Part shown: piece by piece, positions 1-12,330 of the stretch
Numbering within the stretch: position 1 is the stretch's first letter
Layout: each line of letters starts with the position of its first letter
Assembly: GCA_023014335.1 (NCBI GenBank)
Contig: JAECYW010000025.1
Span: forward strand, 682,001-746,000
DNA from: Galerina marginata
Taxonomy: Eukaryota; Basidiomycota; Agaricomycetes; Agaricales; Galerinaceae
Direction: 5' to 3'
DNA: 64,000 bases
Notes under the pieces: model-generated
What the model was told of the DNA's origin: nothing
The model's database searches: none
What the model saw: the letters and a program-made list of their open reading frames with translations, nothing else
Position numbers and translations under genes: made by a program

Positions 1-705
1 GCGCAGGGATCAAGGCCGTCTTTGTTCTCTTTTGTTACTTATCCCTCGTGGGTGGTTGGTTGTCACTACGAACTCGTGTGCAGATAATCGCCTTCGTCCC
101 TGACTGACAACCTTTCGAAGTGCAGAATTTGAACTGGCTCTAACGTGCTCATCCTTCGGAGAAAGAAGGCCTGAATCGATGGACGGACTGGTAAACCATA
201 AAGGACTGGAAGGTGTACGGGGAACGACCCGGTCGATCGACCAATTGCAACTTATGCCGCGATAATGACAAGCTTACTGGAATGATTGTCTATTATCGAT
301 GGATTGTATAACTCTATGTTACCTTATTTGTCTCGATGGGTTGGAGTAGCTTCAGGGCGTACAGAAATTACTGGGGTAGTAGAGTAACAGTTGGTTGAAG
401 CGTTGAAACTCAGATTATTTAGTCCCATTCCCTTTCCGCTCAGTTGACTGAATAAAAACACACCACACTTTCAGTAATGACTATCAACAAAAAAAAGAGT
501 ACGCCAAAGTCGACGATTGCGAGGGTGACGGTTGGATGATATACTTTGGATTAGGTTAATTCAGCTTGTGTATACAACGCGAGGTGTTCAAATTGAAAAC
601 AACAGTTGAAGGTAACGAACTTTTAGATGCGTAATACTCTAGGTCATAACCTAAGACGAACAAAATTTAGGAACAAGAGGCGAGAATTGAAACCTAATAC
701 GAAGG
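1..705. other. Left flank, no assignable gene
   Basis: All frames are broken and no splice-joined ORF could be built. A coding end of a gene lying to the left is possible in the first 120 bases but cannot be shown. Bases 430-700 (the AATAAAAA, GACTATCAAC and AAGAGTAC motifs) recur downstream of the neighbouring F-box copies, so they are the 3' spacer of the first F-box repeat unit. Confidence 0.5.
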
Positions 706-2450
706 TTATTCCTCTGACGACGAGTAATCCTCATCATCACCAGCCTCTTCATGATATTTCACAGACGCTTTGATTAAGTCGAGATCTTCGTCCGGATAAC
801 CGATAGTCAAATCCAAACCGGCTTCCAATATGGAAAAGAGTTGGGGAAGGACGTCCTTGTCAATATATTTGAGAGGCTCCTCACGTTCTTCGTCTCGGTC
901 CAAATGTATCTGCACAGAGTTAAGGGGCCGTCGGCGAGGATTGTCGAGTTCGCAAAGTGGCCCATAAATTTTGGGCACATGATTCCACCGAATATCTTGC
1001 TGCTCCTCGTAGTAACTGAAGGACTGCAGTCCAGGGAGGAAAGTATCTTCATCGTCATCAGCAATGGAAGTGCTAGCCAAGAGTTCGAAAAGATGGTCTG
1101 GTGAGTAGTCACTCCATATATGTGGCTGTAGCTCGAGCCGACGAAGAGAAGGAATTGCTCGTAGGAGGACTATTATGTCGTCGTCGTCGTCGAATAGCAC
1201 ACTGTCAAGAGACAATTGCTCTATAAGGCAAGAAGAACGTTTGAAAAAGGATACAAGCCACTCCGTTGGCAGAAAACATTCAAATGCGCAGGATAGAACC
1301 ACCAGTGCCGGAAATCTGACCTTGTCGCAAAAGAATGAAACCACATCCGAGTCGGCGGGGTAGGTTAAGTCAAATATTCGGATTTGGTGATGGATAATGG
1401 TGTATTCAGGTACCGGGAACTGCTCTTCGCCAGGTAGAGACCTTGAGAAGTTGTGAAATTTACAACGGTTTAACTTCGGGGCCCGTTTGAGTAATTCAAA
1501 GCACTCGTCGAGTTGAAGGTTCCCCAATTCCACTTGCGTAACGTGGTTCCATTCAATGTCGACTGAATTGAAGGCGAAGGCGGATATAAAAACGTTAGCA
1601 GGACTTGGTTTCACGTTATTCAAGGAGAAATGGCCAATAGAACGTGCTTCATTCCAGTCACTAGGAAATATCTGTAATGTGCGCAATGTGGAGTCTGAAG
1701 TTGAATCGCCACAAAATAGGAAGAGCAGGGAGGACGGAACAGTGAGACGGAGTTGGTACCAACGGCTCGAGTATCGATTTACTAGCTTGATGAAGGAGTT
1801 GACGATGTGTGGAGAAGGGGGGAGTTTCCTGTCGTCTTTGATGATGGGTGTGAAGATGTAAAATGTCAATGGGAGGCAGCCTGATCGAACCAGCCATTGT
1901 TCCGCAAGATCGCAGCGCGCCGGCAAACTAGCGGCGCTGATACAAAACCTGAGAACTGTCCAGAGACGGGGTGTTGCCCAAGCAATTTTCCTCCAAGCTC
2001 GGCATACTGCTCCCAACTTTAACGGCTCGGAGTTCTCTTCCTTGCCAAGTGTATAGAGTGGATCGGATTCAGATGGTAGGGGAGGCAGGCAGAGCTGGAA
2101 AATGTACGAAACAATCTCGGGAGGGATTCGACTTGTGACTGGATCGTGGATATTATTTCTCTGAGTTTTCAAGCCCTGATATCGGCTGACCAATTCGTCC
2201 AGAGTGCGCTTTGCTTCCAAGATCTGGGATTCTAGATGCTTTAATTTATTGCACACCCCGCAGGGTTCGCCATCGGATATCCGACATTGCTGATAGTCCT
2301 CGAAGCGACCACATGAGCAGGAGCGCCCACATGCAATACAAGTCCTGGCTGTCAGCTCTATTGTAGTCCAAACAACAGCGACGGAATCAGATTAAACACA
2401 GCATAATAAATGGAGTTCTGACCTTCTGTAAGATTGTCTCCTGAGTCCAT
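706..2450 (-). CDS. F-box protein, tandem copy 1 (subfamily 1)
   Basis: Predicted substrate receptor of an SCF (Skp1-Cullin1-F-box) ubiquitin ligase. Exon 1 is 2450-2423 (28 nt, starts ATG), the 65-nt intron is 2422-2358 (AAG|GTCAGA..TAG), and exon 2 is 2357-706, giving 559 aa. An ORF search alone would begin at an internal GTG at 2256 and lose 43 residues. Cysteines at about 16, 19, 34, 42 and 45 (C-x2-C .. C-x7-C-x2-C) look zinc-binding. A short coiled coil follows (about 47-80), then the F-box (about 86-130; core IPPEIVSYIFQLCLP and a W-R-x-I-A-W-x-T-P-x-L-W end). A degenerate leucine-rich region follows and the end is acidic (..DEDYSSSEE). Exon 1 is conserved in all four copies, which supports the start. 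SCF role is known for the family; the substrate is unknown. Confidence 0.88.
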
Positions 2451-2990
2451 AGTTGGCAGAGCAGAGAAATGAGTAGTTGGTTCAAGTCGAACGCGAGACG
2501 TCACACAGTGCTGATTTGTGACATGTGTCATTTATTGATCTTCCGGAAAGGGTAGCGAGTGTCGTGCCCTGTAGGTCGGATAGCCAACTTCTACGTATTA
2601 ATGGGTGTGCAAAGTATGACAGTAGGTTGTTATATTTACCAACTATTGGTTTGCCAACTCTACAGTGGGGACACCTCGTAAAAAATAACTTGCCGTGTCT
2701 TTCGCATCCTCCGCAAGATAGACCGGATAAACAAGCTGTTGCACTCTGTGTTCAGTTGTACTTCCATCCCTTAGTCGAATGAATAAAAAGCCCCATACTT
2801 TCAGTGACTATCAACACAAAAAAAGAGTATAATCTGCATACAATGCGAATTGTTCAAATTGATTATAACAGTTGAAGGGTAAGCTGGGTAACGAACTCCT
2901 AAAAGATGCGTAGTAATAGGTAAGCGATTGCCATAATCCCGAAACAAACAAAATTAAGGAGCTGGAACTGAAAATGGAAACCTACGAAAA
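2451..2990. other. Spacer between F-box copies 1 and 2
   Basis: It holds the copy 1 promoter (GTGACATGTGTCATTTATT element near 2517-2536, repeated upstream of the other copies) and the copy 2 3' end. No gene seen. Confidence 0.5.
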
Positions 2991-4731
2991 TTATTCCTCT
3001 GACGACGACCAGTCTTCAACATAATCAACCTCTTCATGATATTTCACAGACGCCTTGATTAAGTCCAGATGTTCGTGCGGATACCCGATAGTCAAGTCCA
3101 AACCCGCTTCCAATATGGAAAGAAGATGGGGAAGAACATCCTTGTTTATGTATACAAGAGGTTCCTCGTTTTCTTCGTCCCGTTCCAAATGTATCTGCAC
3201 AGAATTAAGGGGCCGTCGGCGAGGATTGTCGAGTTCGCAAAGAGGACCAAAAATCTTGGGCAGATGATCCCACCGAATATTCAAGCCGCGTTCATCGTCG
3301 TAAATGAAGTATCGGAGTTCAGGGAGGAAAGCGCCTTCATCGTCGTTAGCAATGGAAGTTCTGGCTAAGCGTTCAAAAAGGCAGTCTGGTGAGTAGTTAC
3401 TCCATATATATGGTCGTAGATTGAGCCGTCGAAGCGAAGGAATAGCCTGTAGGAGGTTTGTTATGTCGTCGTCGTCAAACGGCACATCGCGAAGGGAGAG
3501 TTCTTCTACAAGGCAAGAAGAACGTTTGAGAAACGCTAAAAGCGACTCCGTCGGCAAGGGACAATCCATCGTGCAGGATAAATCTACGAGTGCCGGAAAC
3601 CTGACCTTTTCACAGAAGAATGAAACTATGTTCGAGTCCTCCGGGTAAGCTAGGTTAAAGATTTGGATTTGATGATGAGTAATGGTGTATGCAGGTACCG
3701 GGAACTGTTCTTCATCAGGAAGAGATCTTGAGAAGTTGTAGAATGTACAATGGATCAACTTTGGCGCCCGTTTGAGTAGTTCAAAGAACTGGTCGAGTGG
3801 AATTTTATTGAAGTGCACTTCCGTAACATTGTTCCATTCAATGTCGACTGCACTGAAGGGGAGGGAGGATATGAAAACGTTTGCAGGACTTGGTTTCACA
3901 TTATTCAAGGAGAACCGGCCTATGTAAGGATACCCATCAGTGGGATATAAATGCAAAGCATGCAATGAGGAGTGTGAAGTCGAATCGCCACAAAACTGAG
4001 GGAACAGGGAGGGCGGAATACAGAGACACAGTCGGTACCAACGGCTCGAGTATTGATTTACCAGTTGGATGAAAGAGTTGACCTTGTCTGGAGAAGCGAA
4101 GAATTTACGGCGGTCCTTGAAGATGGACGTGAAGATGTAAATTGTCAAAGGTAGGTCGCCTGACCGGACCAGCCATTGTTGTGCGAGATCATAGCACACC
4201 GGTGAAACTGAGGGGCTGATACAGACCCTGAGGACTGTCCAAAGACGGGGTGTTGCCCAAGCAATTTTCCTCCAAGTTCGGCATATCGCTCCCAACTTTA
4301 ATGGCTCAGAGTTCTCTTCCTTGCCAAGCATATATAGTCGATCGGAGTCGGATGGTAGGGGAGGTAAACAGAGCTGAAAAATGTACGAAACGACCTCGGG
4401 GGGGATCCGACTTGTGACTGGATCGTGGATATAATTCCTCTGCGTTTTCATGCCCTGATATTGGTCGACCAATTCGTCGAGAGTGCGCTTTGCCTCCAAA
4501 ATCCGGAATTCTAGATGCTTTAATTTATTACACGCCCCGCAGGGTTCGCCATCGGATATCCGACATTGCTGATACTCCTCGAAGTGACCATATGAAAAGG
4601 AGTGACCACAAGCACTACACGTCCTGGTTGTCGGCCCTATTGTAGTCCAACCAACATAGAGACGGATTCAGATTAAACGCAGCAGCATAAATTGAGCTCT
4701 GACCTTCTGTACGATTGCCTTCGGAATTCAT
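2991..4731 (-). CDS. F-box protein, tandem copy 2 (subfamily 1)
   Basis: Exon 1 is 4731-4704 (28 nt), the 67-nt intron is 4703-4637, and exon 2 is 4636-2991, giving 557 aa. It has the same plan as copy 1: a Cys-rich N terminus (T-C-S-A-C-G .. QQC .. PCGAC), a coiled coil, an F-box with IPPEVVSYIFQLCLP, an LRR-like body and an acidic SSSEE tail. In copy 1 the N terminus reads C-S-C-G; here two of those cysteines are replaced (S-F-S-Y-G), so only the outer five Cys are invariant and likely to matter. Frame is open throughout, so it appears functional. Predicted SCF substrate receptor, by homology of the F-box only. Confidence 0.88.
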
Positions 4732-5244
4732 AGTTGGCGGAGCAGAGTAAATCGTTGCGACCGAAGAAGGTTGAACGCGACACGTCACATAGTGCTGATT
4801 GTGACATGTGTCATTTATTACGCGTCATCTGGAGAGTCAAGCTGAGGCTTGTATCCACGTAAACGGTAAGTATGCAGCTCAGATAGCGCCTACTGACTGG
4901 TGTAAAAAATATGATGGTAAGTTGTTAGTATTTTGGCAGCTACTATTTTTGCAGTGAGGACACGCGACCGTGACTTTATAAAATACAAACGATCGACCTT
5001 TCGCATCCGCAAAACACAGTAGTCAGGATAAATATGCTTTTGCACTCAGACTGTTCAATTATGTTTCCCTTCCCTTACTTGAACGAGTAAAAACACCATA
5101 CCCTCAGATCAGTAGGGTGTTAAAAATGACTATAACAACTGACGGTAATGAACCCCTAAAAGATGTGTAATAGGTAAGCGATTGCCTTAATCCAAAGACG
5201 AACAAAATTAAGGAGCAAGAAGTGACAATTGAGACCTACGAAGG
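4732..5244. other. Spacer between F-box copies 2 and 3
   Basis: Promoter of copy 2 and 3' flank of copy 3, homologous to the other spacers. No gene seen. Confidence 0.5.
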
Positions 5245-7021
5245 TTATTCCTCTGATGACATGTGGTCTTCATCTGACCACGAGTCGTCTTCATCATCAT
5301 CAAGCATGCCATGATATTGCGTGGACACCTTTATTAAGTCGAGATCTTCGTCCGGATACCTGATGGTCAAATCCAAACCAGCCACCAATATGGAATAGAG
5401 GCGGGGAAGAACATCCTTGTCGATATACCTAAGAGGTTCTCCAGTTTCATCGTCTCGGTGCAAATGAATATGCACAGAATTAAGGGGACGCCGGCGAGGA
5501 TTGAAGAGTTTGGAAAGACGGCCAAAAATATTGGGCAGATGATTCCACCCAATGCCCGGCTGCTCCACGTGGTGGTAACTGAAGGACCGGAGTTTAGGGA
5601 GGAAAGTGTCTTCATCATCATTAACAATGGACGTTCTGGCCAAGAGTTCGAAAAGGTGGTCTGGTGAGTAATGACTCTCCAAGTTTGGCAGTAGCTCGAG
5701 CCGTCGAAGCGAAGGGATTGCTCGTAGGAGGTCTATTAGGTCGTCGTCATCGTGGAATAGCGCATCGTCAAGAGAAAGTTCCTCTATAAGGCAAGAAGAA
5801 CGTTTGAAAAACGCTACAAGGGACTCCGTTGGCAGAAAACATTGTATCGAACAGGATAGATCTACTAGTGCAGGGAAACAGACCTTATCGCAAAGGAACG
5901 AAACGACATCCGAATCGAGGGAATAAGTTAAGTTAAAGGCTTGGATTTGACGATGGGAGATGATGTATTCAGGTACCGGAAACCTCTCTTGACCAGGTAG
6001 AGGCATTGAGAAGTGGTGGAATTTACAGCGAATCAACTTCGGTGCTCGTTTGAGTAGTTCAAAGCACTCGTCGAGTTTAAGGTTCCCAAACTCCACCTGC
6101 GTAACATTGTTCCATTCAATGTCGACTGCACTGAAGGAGAAGGACGATATAAAAACGTTGATAGGACTTGGTTTCACGTTATTCAAAAAGAACCGGCCAA
6201 TTGAGGGTGCTTGATCCCAATCAGTGGGGTATATTTGCAAAGTGTGTAAGGTCGAGTATGGAGTTGAATCACCACGGAATTGAAGAAGCAAAGACGACGG
6301 AACTGTGAGACGCAGTTCGTACCAACGGCTAGAGTATTGATTAACCAGCTCGATGAAAGAGTTGACAATGTCTGGAGAAGGAGGGAGTTCACTGTCGTCC
6401 TCAATGAGGGGTGTGAAGATGTGAATTGACAATGGGAGCCCGCCTGATCGGGCCAGCCATTGATGCGCAAGGTTGTAGCGTGTCGGAAAACTAGGGGCGC
6501 TGATACAGAACCTGAGGACTGTCCAAAGACGGGGTGTTGCCCAAGCAATTTTTCTCCAAGCTTGGCAAACTGCTCCCAACTTTAATGGCTCGGAGTTCTC
6601 TTTCTTGCTAAGGGTACGGAATGCACTGGAGTCGGAAGGTGGGGGAGGCAAACAGAGCTGGAAAATGTATGAAACAACCTCGGGGGGAATTCGACTGGTG
6701 ATTGGATCGTGGATATGATTCCTCTGCGTTTTCAAGCCCTGATATTGGCTGACCAATTCGTCCAAAGTGCGTTTTGCTTCCAAAATCTGGGATTCTAGAT
6801 GTTTCAATTTAATACACACCCTGCAGGGTTCGCCATCGGATATCCGACATTGCTGATACCCCTCGAAGTGACCATATGTGCAGGAGTGACCGCAAGCAAC
6901 TTGAATACACCGACTGGCTGTCGGCTCTACTGTAGTCCAACCAACATAGCTCGTGATTCAGATTAAACGCAGCGGAATAAATTGAGTGCTGACCTTCTGT
7001 AAGATTGGCTTCCGAATCCAT
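5245..7021 (-). CDS. F-box protein, tandem copy 3 (subfamily 1)
   Basis: Exon 1 is 7021-6994, the 67-nt intron is 6993-6927 (ends CAGTAG), and exon 2 is 6926-5245, giving 569 aa, the longest of the four. It differs from its siblings by two extra codons between the first two cysteines (C-I-Q-V-A-C instead of C-I-A-C). This would break a CxxC knuckle unless the site tolerates C-x4-C. The distal cysteines (QQC .. PCRVC) remain. The F-box is IPPEVVSYIFQLCLPPPP, followed by the usual W-R-K-I-A-W block. The C terminus is extended and acidic (..DDSWSDEDHMSSEE). SCF role inferred from the domain. Confidence 0.86.
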
Positions 7022-7357
7022 TAGCTGGCGGTGCAGAGTAAATCGTCGAAAGGCGATTGTAGAAGGCAAGGAAGAAGGTTGAACGCGACAGTCACAGTGT
7101 GCTGATTTGTGACATATTACGCGTGCATTGACGAGTGACGCTATGCTATTAGAGTTTTTGGCAGCTATTACTTTGCCCATCCAAGACTGTCAGAGAGGAC
7201 ACACGATTTTGTAAAATCCAGACAACTTGCTATTTACACCCTCCACAAGATAGTCTGGGTAAACAAACTTTTGCACTCAAACCGTTCAGTCGTATTTCCC
7301 TTCCCTCACTACAATGAATAAAAATTCCATACTTTTCGTAATGACTATGAAGAGTAC

Positions 7358-8045
7358 TAGACCGGTGACCGCTCCCTCTAAGAGGCGACGCCGAAGGCCC
7401 TCGTTAGAGGGACCGGTACGGCTGAGCTTGAAATGGGGGGGTAGCGACTATCAAAGAAGAAGCTGATGCCATCAATTGGAATGTGCAGAAAGAAGGCCGG
7501 ATTTGGGCGATTGCTTTATTAGGTAGCACATCGGGATCTCCATTACTTTCACCAAAGGACGTGTCGCCGACTCTGGCGCGTCTTCTACCGTAGAGATTTG
7601 GTTAAGAATGACTTAATGGTGCTTAAGAATTATCGTGCTCTGAATTTAAGACTCAAAAACATCAGGAGTGGTATATTTTGCGTGTTCTATCGTAATGTTC
7701 GCTACTAAATCATTGTGAATGCGATGTTGCCGTTCACAGACTGCGCAAAAAAAGAGTCCAAGGTTACCGTAAAATACAATAGTTAATTCGAACCAAATCT
7801 GATACCTTTTTGAATATTAGAAAGTAGGAGGAGGCGACGCGGCACAACCCTAGTACAAGCTGTGGTTTTCCGACGGGCTACCTAATTAAGCAGTCACCCT
7901 AATCCGGCCTTCTTTCTGCACATTCCAATTGATGGCATCAGCTTCTTCTTTGATAGTCGCTACCCCCCCATTTCAAGCTCAGCCGTACCAGTCGGAGAAT
8001 CGAGGCTTTCCTCTCTCCCTCATTCTACGGCTGGTCACGAGTCTA
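7358..8045. mobile_element. Foldback MITE with 9-bp target-site duplication
   Basis: A 688-bp element flanked by GAAGAGTAC at 7349-7357 and 8046-8054. Ends are inverted: TAGACCGGTGACC at the left, and TAGACTCGTGACC on the complement at the right. Inner inverted repeats 7415-7527 and 7877-7989 are 113 bp long; the outer 84 bp of each look identical and the inner part has about five differences. No transposase is encoded. The length of the duplication fits Mutator-like or similar non-autonomous elements. The matching spacer below F-box copy 1 (near 490-510) has the AAGAGTAC site without the insertion. Confidence 0.85.
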
Positions 8046-8265
8046 GAAGAGTACGTGGGTTTGAGGATTCATGAGGATAATAATTGGATGCTATCCCTTG
8101 GATTAGGTTTGGATTAGGTAAATTCATATAATGCGAGGTGTTCGAAATGACTATAATAGTTGACGGTAATGAACTTCTAGAAGATGCGTAATAGGTAAGC
8201 GATTGCCTTAATCCAGAGACAAACAAAACTAAGGAGCCAGAAGCAACAATTGAGACCTACGAGGA

Positions 8266-10029
8266 TTATTCCTCTGACGACAGGTGTTCTTCATCTGGCG
8301 ACAACTGGTCTTCATGATCGTCATCCATGCCATGATATTCCATGGACGCATTAATCAAGTCGAGATGTTCGTCCGGATACCCGATGGTCAAATCCAAACC
8401 TGCATGCAATATGGAAAAGAGACCGGGAAGAACGTCCTTGTCGATATATCTAGGAGGTTCCTTGGTTTCGTCGTCTCGGTCCAAATGTATATGCACAGAA
8501 TCAAGGGGGCGTCGACGGGGATTGTCGAGTTTGGAAAGAGAGCCAAAAAGTTTGGGCAGATAATTCCACCCAATACCCTGCAGCCCCACATGGTAACTGA
8601 AGGACCGAAGTTCAGGGAGGAAAGTGTCTTCATTGTCATTAGCAACGGAAGTTCTGGCCAAGAGTTCGAAAAGATGGTCTGGTGAGTAGTTACTCCATAC
8701 ATGTGGCTGTAGCTCGAGCCGTCGAAGAGAAGGAATTGCTTGTAGGAGGACGATTATGTCGTCAACATTGTTGAATAGCACGCTATCAAGAGAGAATTGC
8801 TCTATAAGGCAAGAAGAATATTTGAAAAAGGATACAAACGACTCCGTCGGCAGAAAACAGTCCATTGTGCAGGATAGAACTACCAGTGCCGGAAACCTGA
8901 CCTTGTCGCAAAAGGATGAAATCACATCCGAGTCGGCGGGGTAGGTTAAGTTAAGTATTCGGATTTGATGATGGATTATGGTGTATTCAGGTACAGGGAA
9001 CTGCTCTTCGCCAGGTGGAGACCTTGAGAAGTCGTGAAATTTACAATGAATCAACTTCGGGGCCCGTTTGAGTAGTTCAAAGCACTCGTCGAGTTGAAGG
9101 TGCCCAAATTCCACTTGCGTAACGTTGTTCCATTCAATGTCGACTGCATTGAAGGTTAAGGCGGATATAAAAACGTTAGCAGGACTTGGTTTCACGTTAT
9201 TCAAGGAGAAATGGCCAATGGAACGTGCTTGATTCCAGTCACTAGGAAAAATATGCAATGTGCGCAACGTGGAGTCTGAAGTTGAATCGCCACAAAATAG
9301 GAAGAGCAGGGAGGACGGAAGAGTGAGACGCAGTTGGTACCAACGGCTCGAGTATTGATTTACTAGCTTGATGAAAGAGTTGACGATGTCTGGAGAAGGG
9401 GGGAGTGTACTGTCGGGTGTGAAAATGTAAATTGTCAATGGGAGGCTGCCTGATCGGACCAGCCATTGTTGCGCGAGATCGCAGCGCGCCGGCAAACTAG
9501 CGGCGCTGATACAGAACCTGAGAACTATCCAGAGACGGGGTGTTTCCCAAGCAATTTTCCTCCAAGCTCGGCATACTGCTCCCAACTTTAATGGCTCGGA
9601 GCTCTCTTCCTTGCCAAGTATATGGAGTGGATCGGATTCGGATGGTAGGGGGGGCAAACATAGCTGAAAAATGTACGAAACGACCTCGGGGGGGATTCGA
9701 CTCGTAATTGAATCGTGGATATGATTCCTCTGTGTTTTCAAGTCCTGATATTGGCTGACCAGTTCGTCCAGAGTGCGCTTTCCCTCCAAAATCTGGGATT
9801 CTAGATGTTTGATTTTGTTACACACCTCGCAGGATTCTCCATTGGATATTCGACACTGCTGATAGTCGTCGAAGAGACCATACAGTGAGTAGGAGTCCGG
9901 CAAGTGCCCACAAGCAATACACGTCCGGGTTGTTGACTCTATGGCAGCCCAACCAACATCAGATTAAACGTGACAGGCCGCAGCCCAAAGTGAATTCTGA
10001 CCTTCTGTAATATTACCTCCTAGATCCAT
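8266..10029 (-). CDS. F-box protein, tandem copy 4 (subfamily 1)
   Basis: Exon 1 is 10029-10002 (28 nt), the 63-nt intron is 10001-9939, and exon 2 is 9938-8266, giving 566 aa. An ATG at 9903 could be mistaken for the start, but the spliced first exon (MDLGGNITE) matches the other copies and restores the first CxxC (C-I-A-C-G). The motifs QQC and SCEVC follow, then a coiled coil, the F-box (IPPEVVSYIFQLCLPPLP), an LRR-like region and an acidic end (..SPDEEHLSSEE). Over most of its length it is closest to copy 1, suggesting a recent duplication or gene conversion. Substrate receptor role in SCF inferred. Confidence 0.88.
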
Positions 10030-10438
10030 AGTTGTCTAAGCTGACTCGGATTTAGAAAAGCCAATGGTATTGTAAAAAAGAAAGTTAAGTACGCTGGGAC
10101 TGTTGGGACGCTGTTGGGAAAGGTCACACATTGCCGATTTGTGAAATGCATCATATTTTTGCACGTGCCTCCGCAAGCGGACTGGTGACCTTCTTCCGCT
10201 TTGACCGTCATGGTGGTACCAGCGCAAGACCCTTTGAATCTTTCAAGTGACGAGATCTGAAGCGCAAAAGCGTGCGTGGCCTGGGCCGCTATGCTAGAAA
10301 AGCTTGAACTCGGCTAATATTCTTCCAGTTGTTGGTTGTTCAACTTCTCTCGATCAAATTAAGTTTCTACCTCTCCTCCTTTATTGTCTTTAACTCCAGC
10401 CGTATCTTGACTATCTTGAATTTCCTCAAACGTCGATT
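10030..10438. other. Intergenic, divergent promoter region
   Basis: Lies between F-box copy 4 (leftward) and the subfamily-2 F-box gene (rightward). Pyrimidine-rich from 10330 to 10430, as is usual near fungal transcription starts. No gene seen. Confidence 0.5.
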
Positions 10439-12043
10439 ATGGGGATGTCTCCTACTTCTTCAAACTCGATTCTACTCTCGTCCGTCCATGGCACCATCCA
10501 GTGTACTTGCAGATTGTGCCTCCGTACCCACTGCGCTTTACAACCTGGCAGCACGCAGATCCAATGTTCTAGCAGACTGTGCTTCCAATGTGCAGTGCTT
10601 CAGCTGAAGAACACCAGCCGCAACATTAACGTCCTGCTGCCCTTCGAGATCATGGCGCGCATCTTCTGGTTCTGCATCCCACAGTACACCGCCGCCGACT
10701 TCAGTCATGAAAATAGGACAGGAATGATGAGAACCGCCGCCCCTTTGCTCTTTGGTGCAGTCTGCCCCAGGTGGCGTGATATCGCATGGCGGACCCCAAG
10801 TTTATGGACCTCAATCGCGATTTATCTCTTCCCCAAGAAAACATCATTCCAGAATGAAATGATAAATGAGTGGCTCGGCCGTGCAGGCGGTTTACCGCTT
10901 GATCTGTCCGTATACTGCTACGAGCAATATACAACACCGGAGTACTTCTTGATCCTCCCGCTATCTATACGGTTACATTATGCCCATCGATTACGATCGC
11001 TGGAGCTGCATTTACCTCACAGACATCTCGCGATACCTCCGGATTTTTTCAGGTATTTGTTATCGGATTTGACAGCTGGTACCCACAACGGTCACTCGAT
11101 TATCGAAAACCTCCTGATAAAGACGTCCAGCGATCGCGATCGCGCTCAACTCCACTTACTGAACCTTCCATCGCTGCGAAAGTTGGATTTACGTGGACCG
11201 CTCGACCTACCTAAGATTCACGTTCAGTGGCAAAACTTGGCCAGGTTGGATTTGTCGACACATCGCTTGGATGTCATAGAAACCCTAAAGATCCTGAAGC
11301 AAGCTTCAAAATTGATCGAATGCAAGATATCCTTCGGGTGGTCGTCCAATCCCGGACCCGGCTCTCCGATTCCCGAGATGCCTGTCATGCTACATAACCT
11401 CAATCGCCTTGAAATCGAACAGCAGAGCGATAATTCGAAGCCATTTTTCCACAACCTCGTTTTACCAGGTCTGAGTTTCCTCAAAATAACGAATCCTGTA
11501 TTTAGTGAACTCACGATCGACACCTTTGCTTCGTTCTTGGTCGGGTCCCAATGCCTGCGTGAGCTTATCCTCGAGCAGCTCTCCGGATTAGATAACGACA
11601 TGGTCATCAATATCCTTCGCGTCGCGCCCTCTGTTCGTGTCCTCCACCTGTCATCGAAATCTCGATTCTCTTCCTGGTCGTGGCCCATTTACGAAGGATT
11701 TCTTCAAGCGCTTACTGGCCCAGAGCCTTTACTTCCCCATCTTGAGGTTATCGAACTCGAAGGGAGCTGTTACTTTTCTTGGGCATCCGTCTGCAAATTT
11801 ACCCGCTTACGACTGCAGTCGCCGTCCTGGAAACACACCTTTTACCCCTCCAATCAGTATCACACAGTGCAATTGCTCCGGATGAAGGTTCACGATCCCA
11901 CTTCGGATTTTCTCTACAAAGCCATGCCAGAGAATATGACGGCGGATCTTCGACATGCGCTGGGAATGGGTCTGTCAGTCAGCAGGACTGACACCAATCT
12001 TGGCACCACAATGGAAATTTCACAAGGGGCAAGGATTTCGTGA
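10439..12043 (+). CDS. F-box protein, subfamily 2
   Basis: Single-exon gene of 534 aa starting at ATG 10439. A second in-frame ATG follows two codons later. The N terminus is Cys-rich and holds an internal duplication: I-Q-C-T-C-R-L-C and I-Q-C-S-S-R-L-C-F-Q-C, encoded by two similar 40-nt stretches at 10498-10538 and 10554-10594. The F-box core is LLPFEIMARIFWFCIP, followed by AAPLLFGAVCPRWRDIAW and an LRR-like body. The gene at 34305-35882 is its paralogue, sharing FWFCIPQYT and the same layout but with only one Cys motif. It differs clearly from the tandem four to its left. Predicted SCF substrate receptor; target unknown. Confidence 0.85.
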   Translation: MGMSPTSSNSILLSSVHGTIQCTCRLCLRTHCALQPGSTQIQCSSRLCFQCAVLQLKNTSRNINVLLPFEIMARIFWFCIPQYTAADFSHENRTGMMRTAAPLLFGAVCPRWRDIAWRTPSLWTSIAIYLFPKKTSFQNEMINEWLGRAGGLPLDLSVYCYEQYTTPEYFLILPLSIRLHYAHRLRSLELHLPHRHLAIPPDFFRYLLSDLTAGTHNGHSIIENLLIKTSSDRDRAQLHLLNLPSLRKLDLRGPLDLPKIHVQWQNLARLDLSTHRLDVIETLKILKQASKLIECKISFGWSSNPGPGSPIPEMPVMLHNLNRLEIEQQSDNSKPFFHNLVLPGLSFLKITNPVFSELTIDTFASFLVGSQCLRELILEQLSGLDNDMVINILRVAPSVRVLHLSSKSRFSSWSWPIYEGFLQALTGPEPLLPHLEVIELEGSCYFSWASVCKFTRLRLQSPSWKHTFYPSNQYHTVQLLRMKVHDPTSDFLYKAMPENMTADLRHALGMGLSVSRTDTNLGTTMEISQGARIS

Positions 12044-12330
12044 ATGCTTTTCTTTTATGTACGCTCTAAATTGGCAATTCAATATATATGATATAATCGA
12101 AAAATTGTACTATGTCCAGCCCGACCAAACCAAATGCCACTAGTCAATGTGCGAGTAATCCGAACTTCAAAAAATAGCAGCATTTTCAGTCGGTAAGCTA
12201 AACACATTAGACCAAATTGGTTTATCCTTTGCGCCGAGGTGTCTGCGCAGCTGTCTTCAAACGTCGCGAGGACTGGCGTGCCGCCAGTGTCCCAAAGTAT
12301 GATATGACGGATGGCGGGCGGGGGCTACAT
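12044..12330. other. Intergenic 3' flank
   Basis: AT-rich 3' flank of the F-box gene. No gene seen. Confidence 0.4.
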
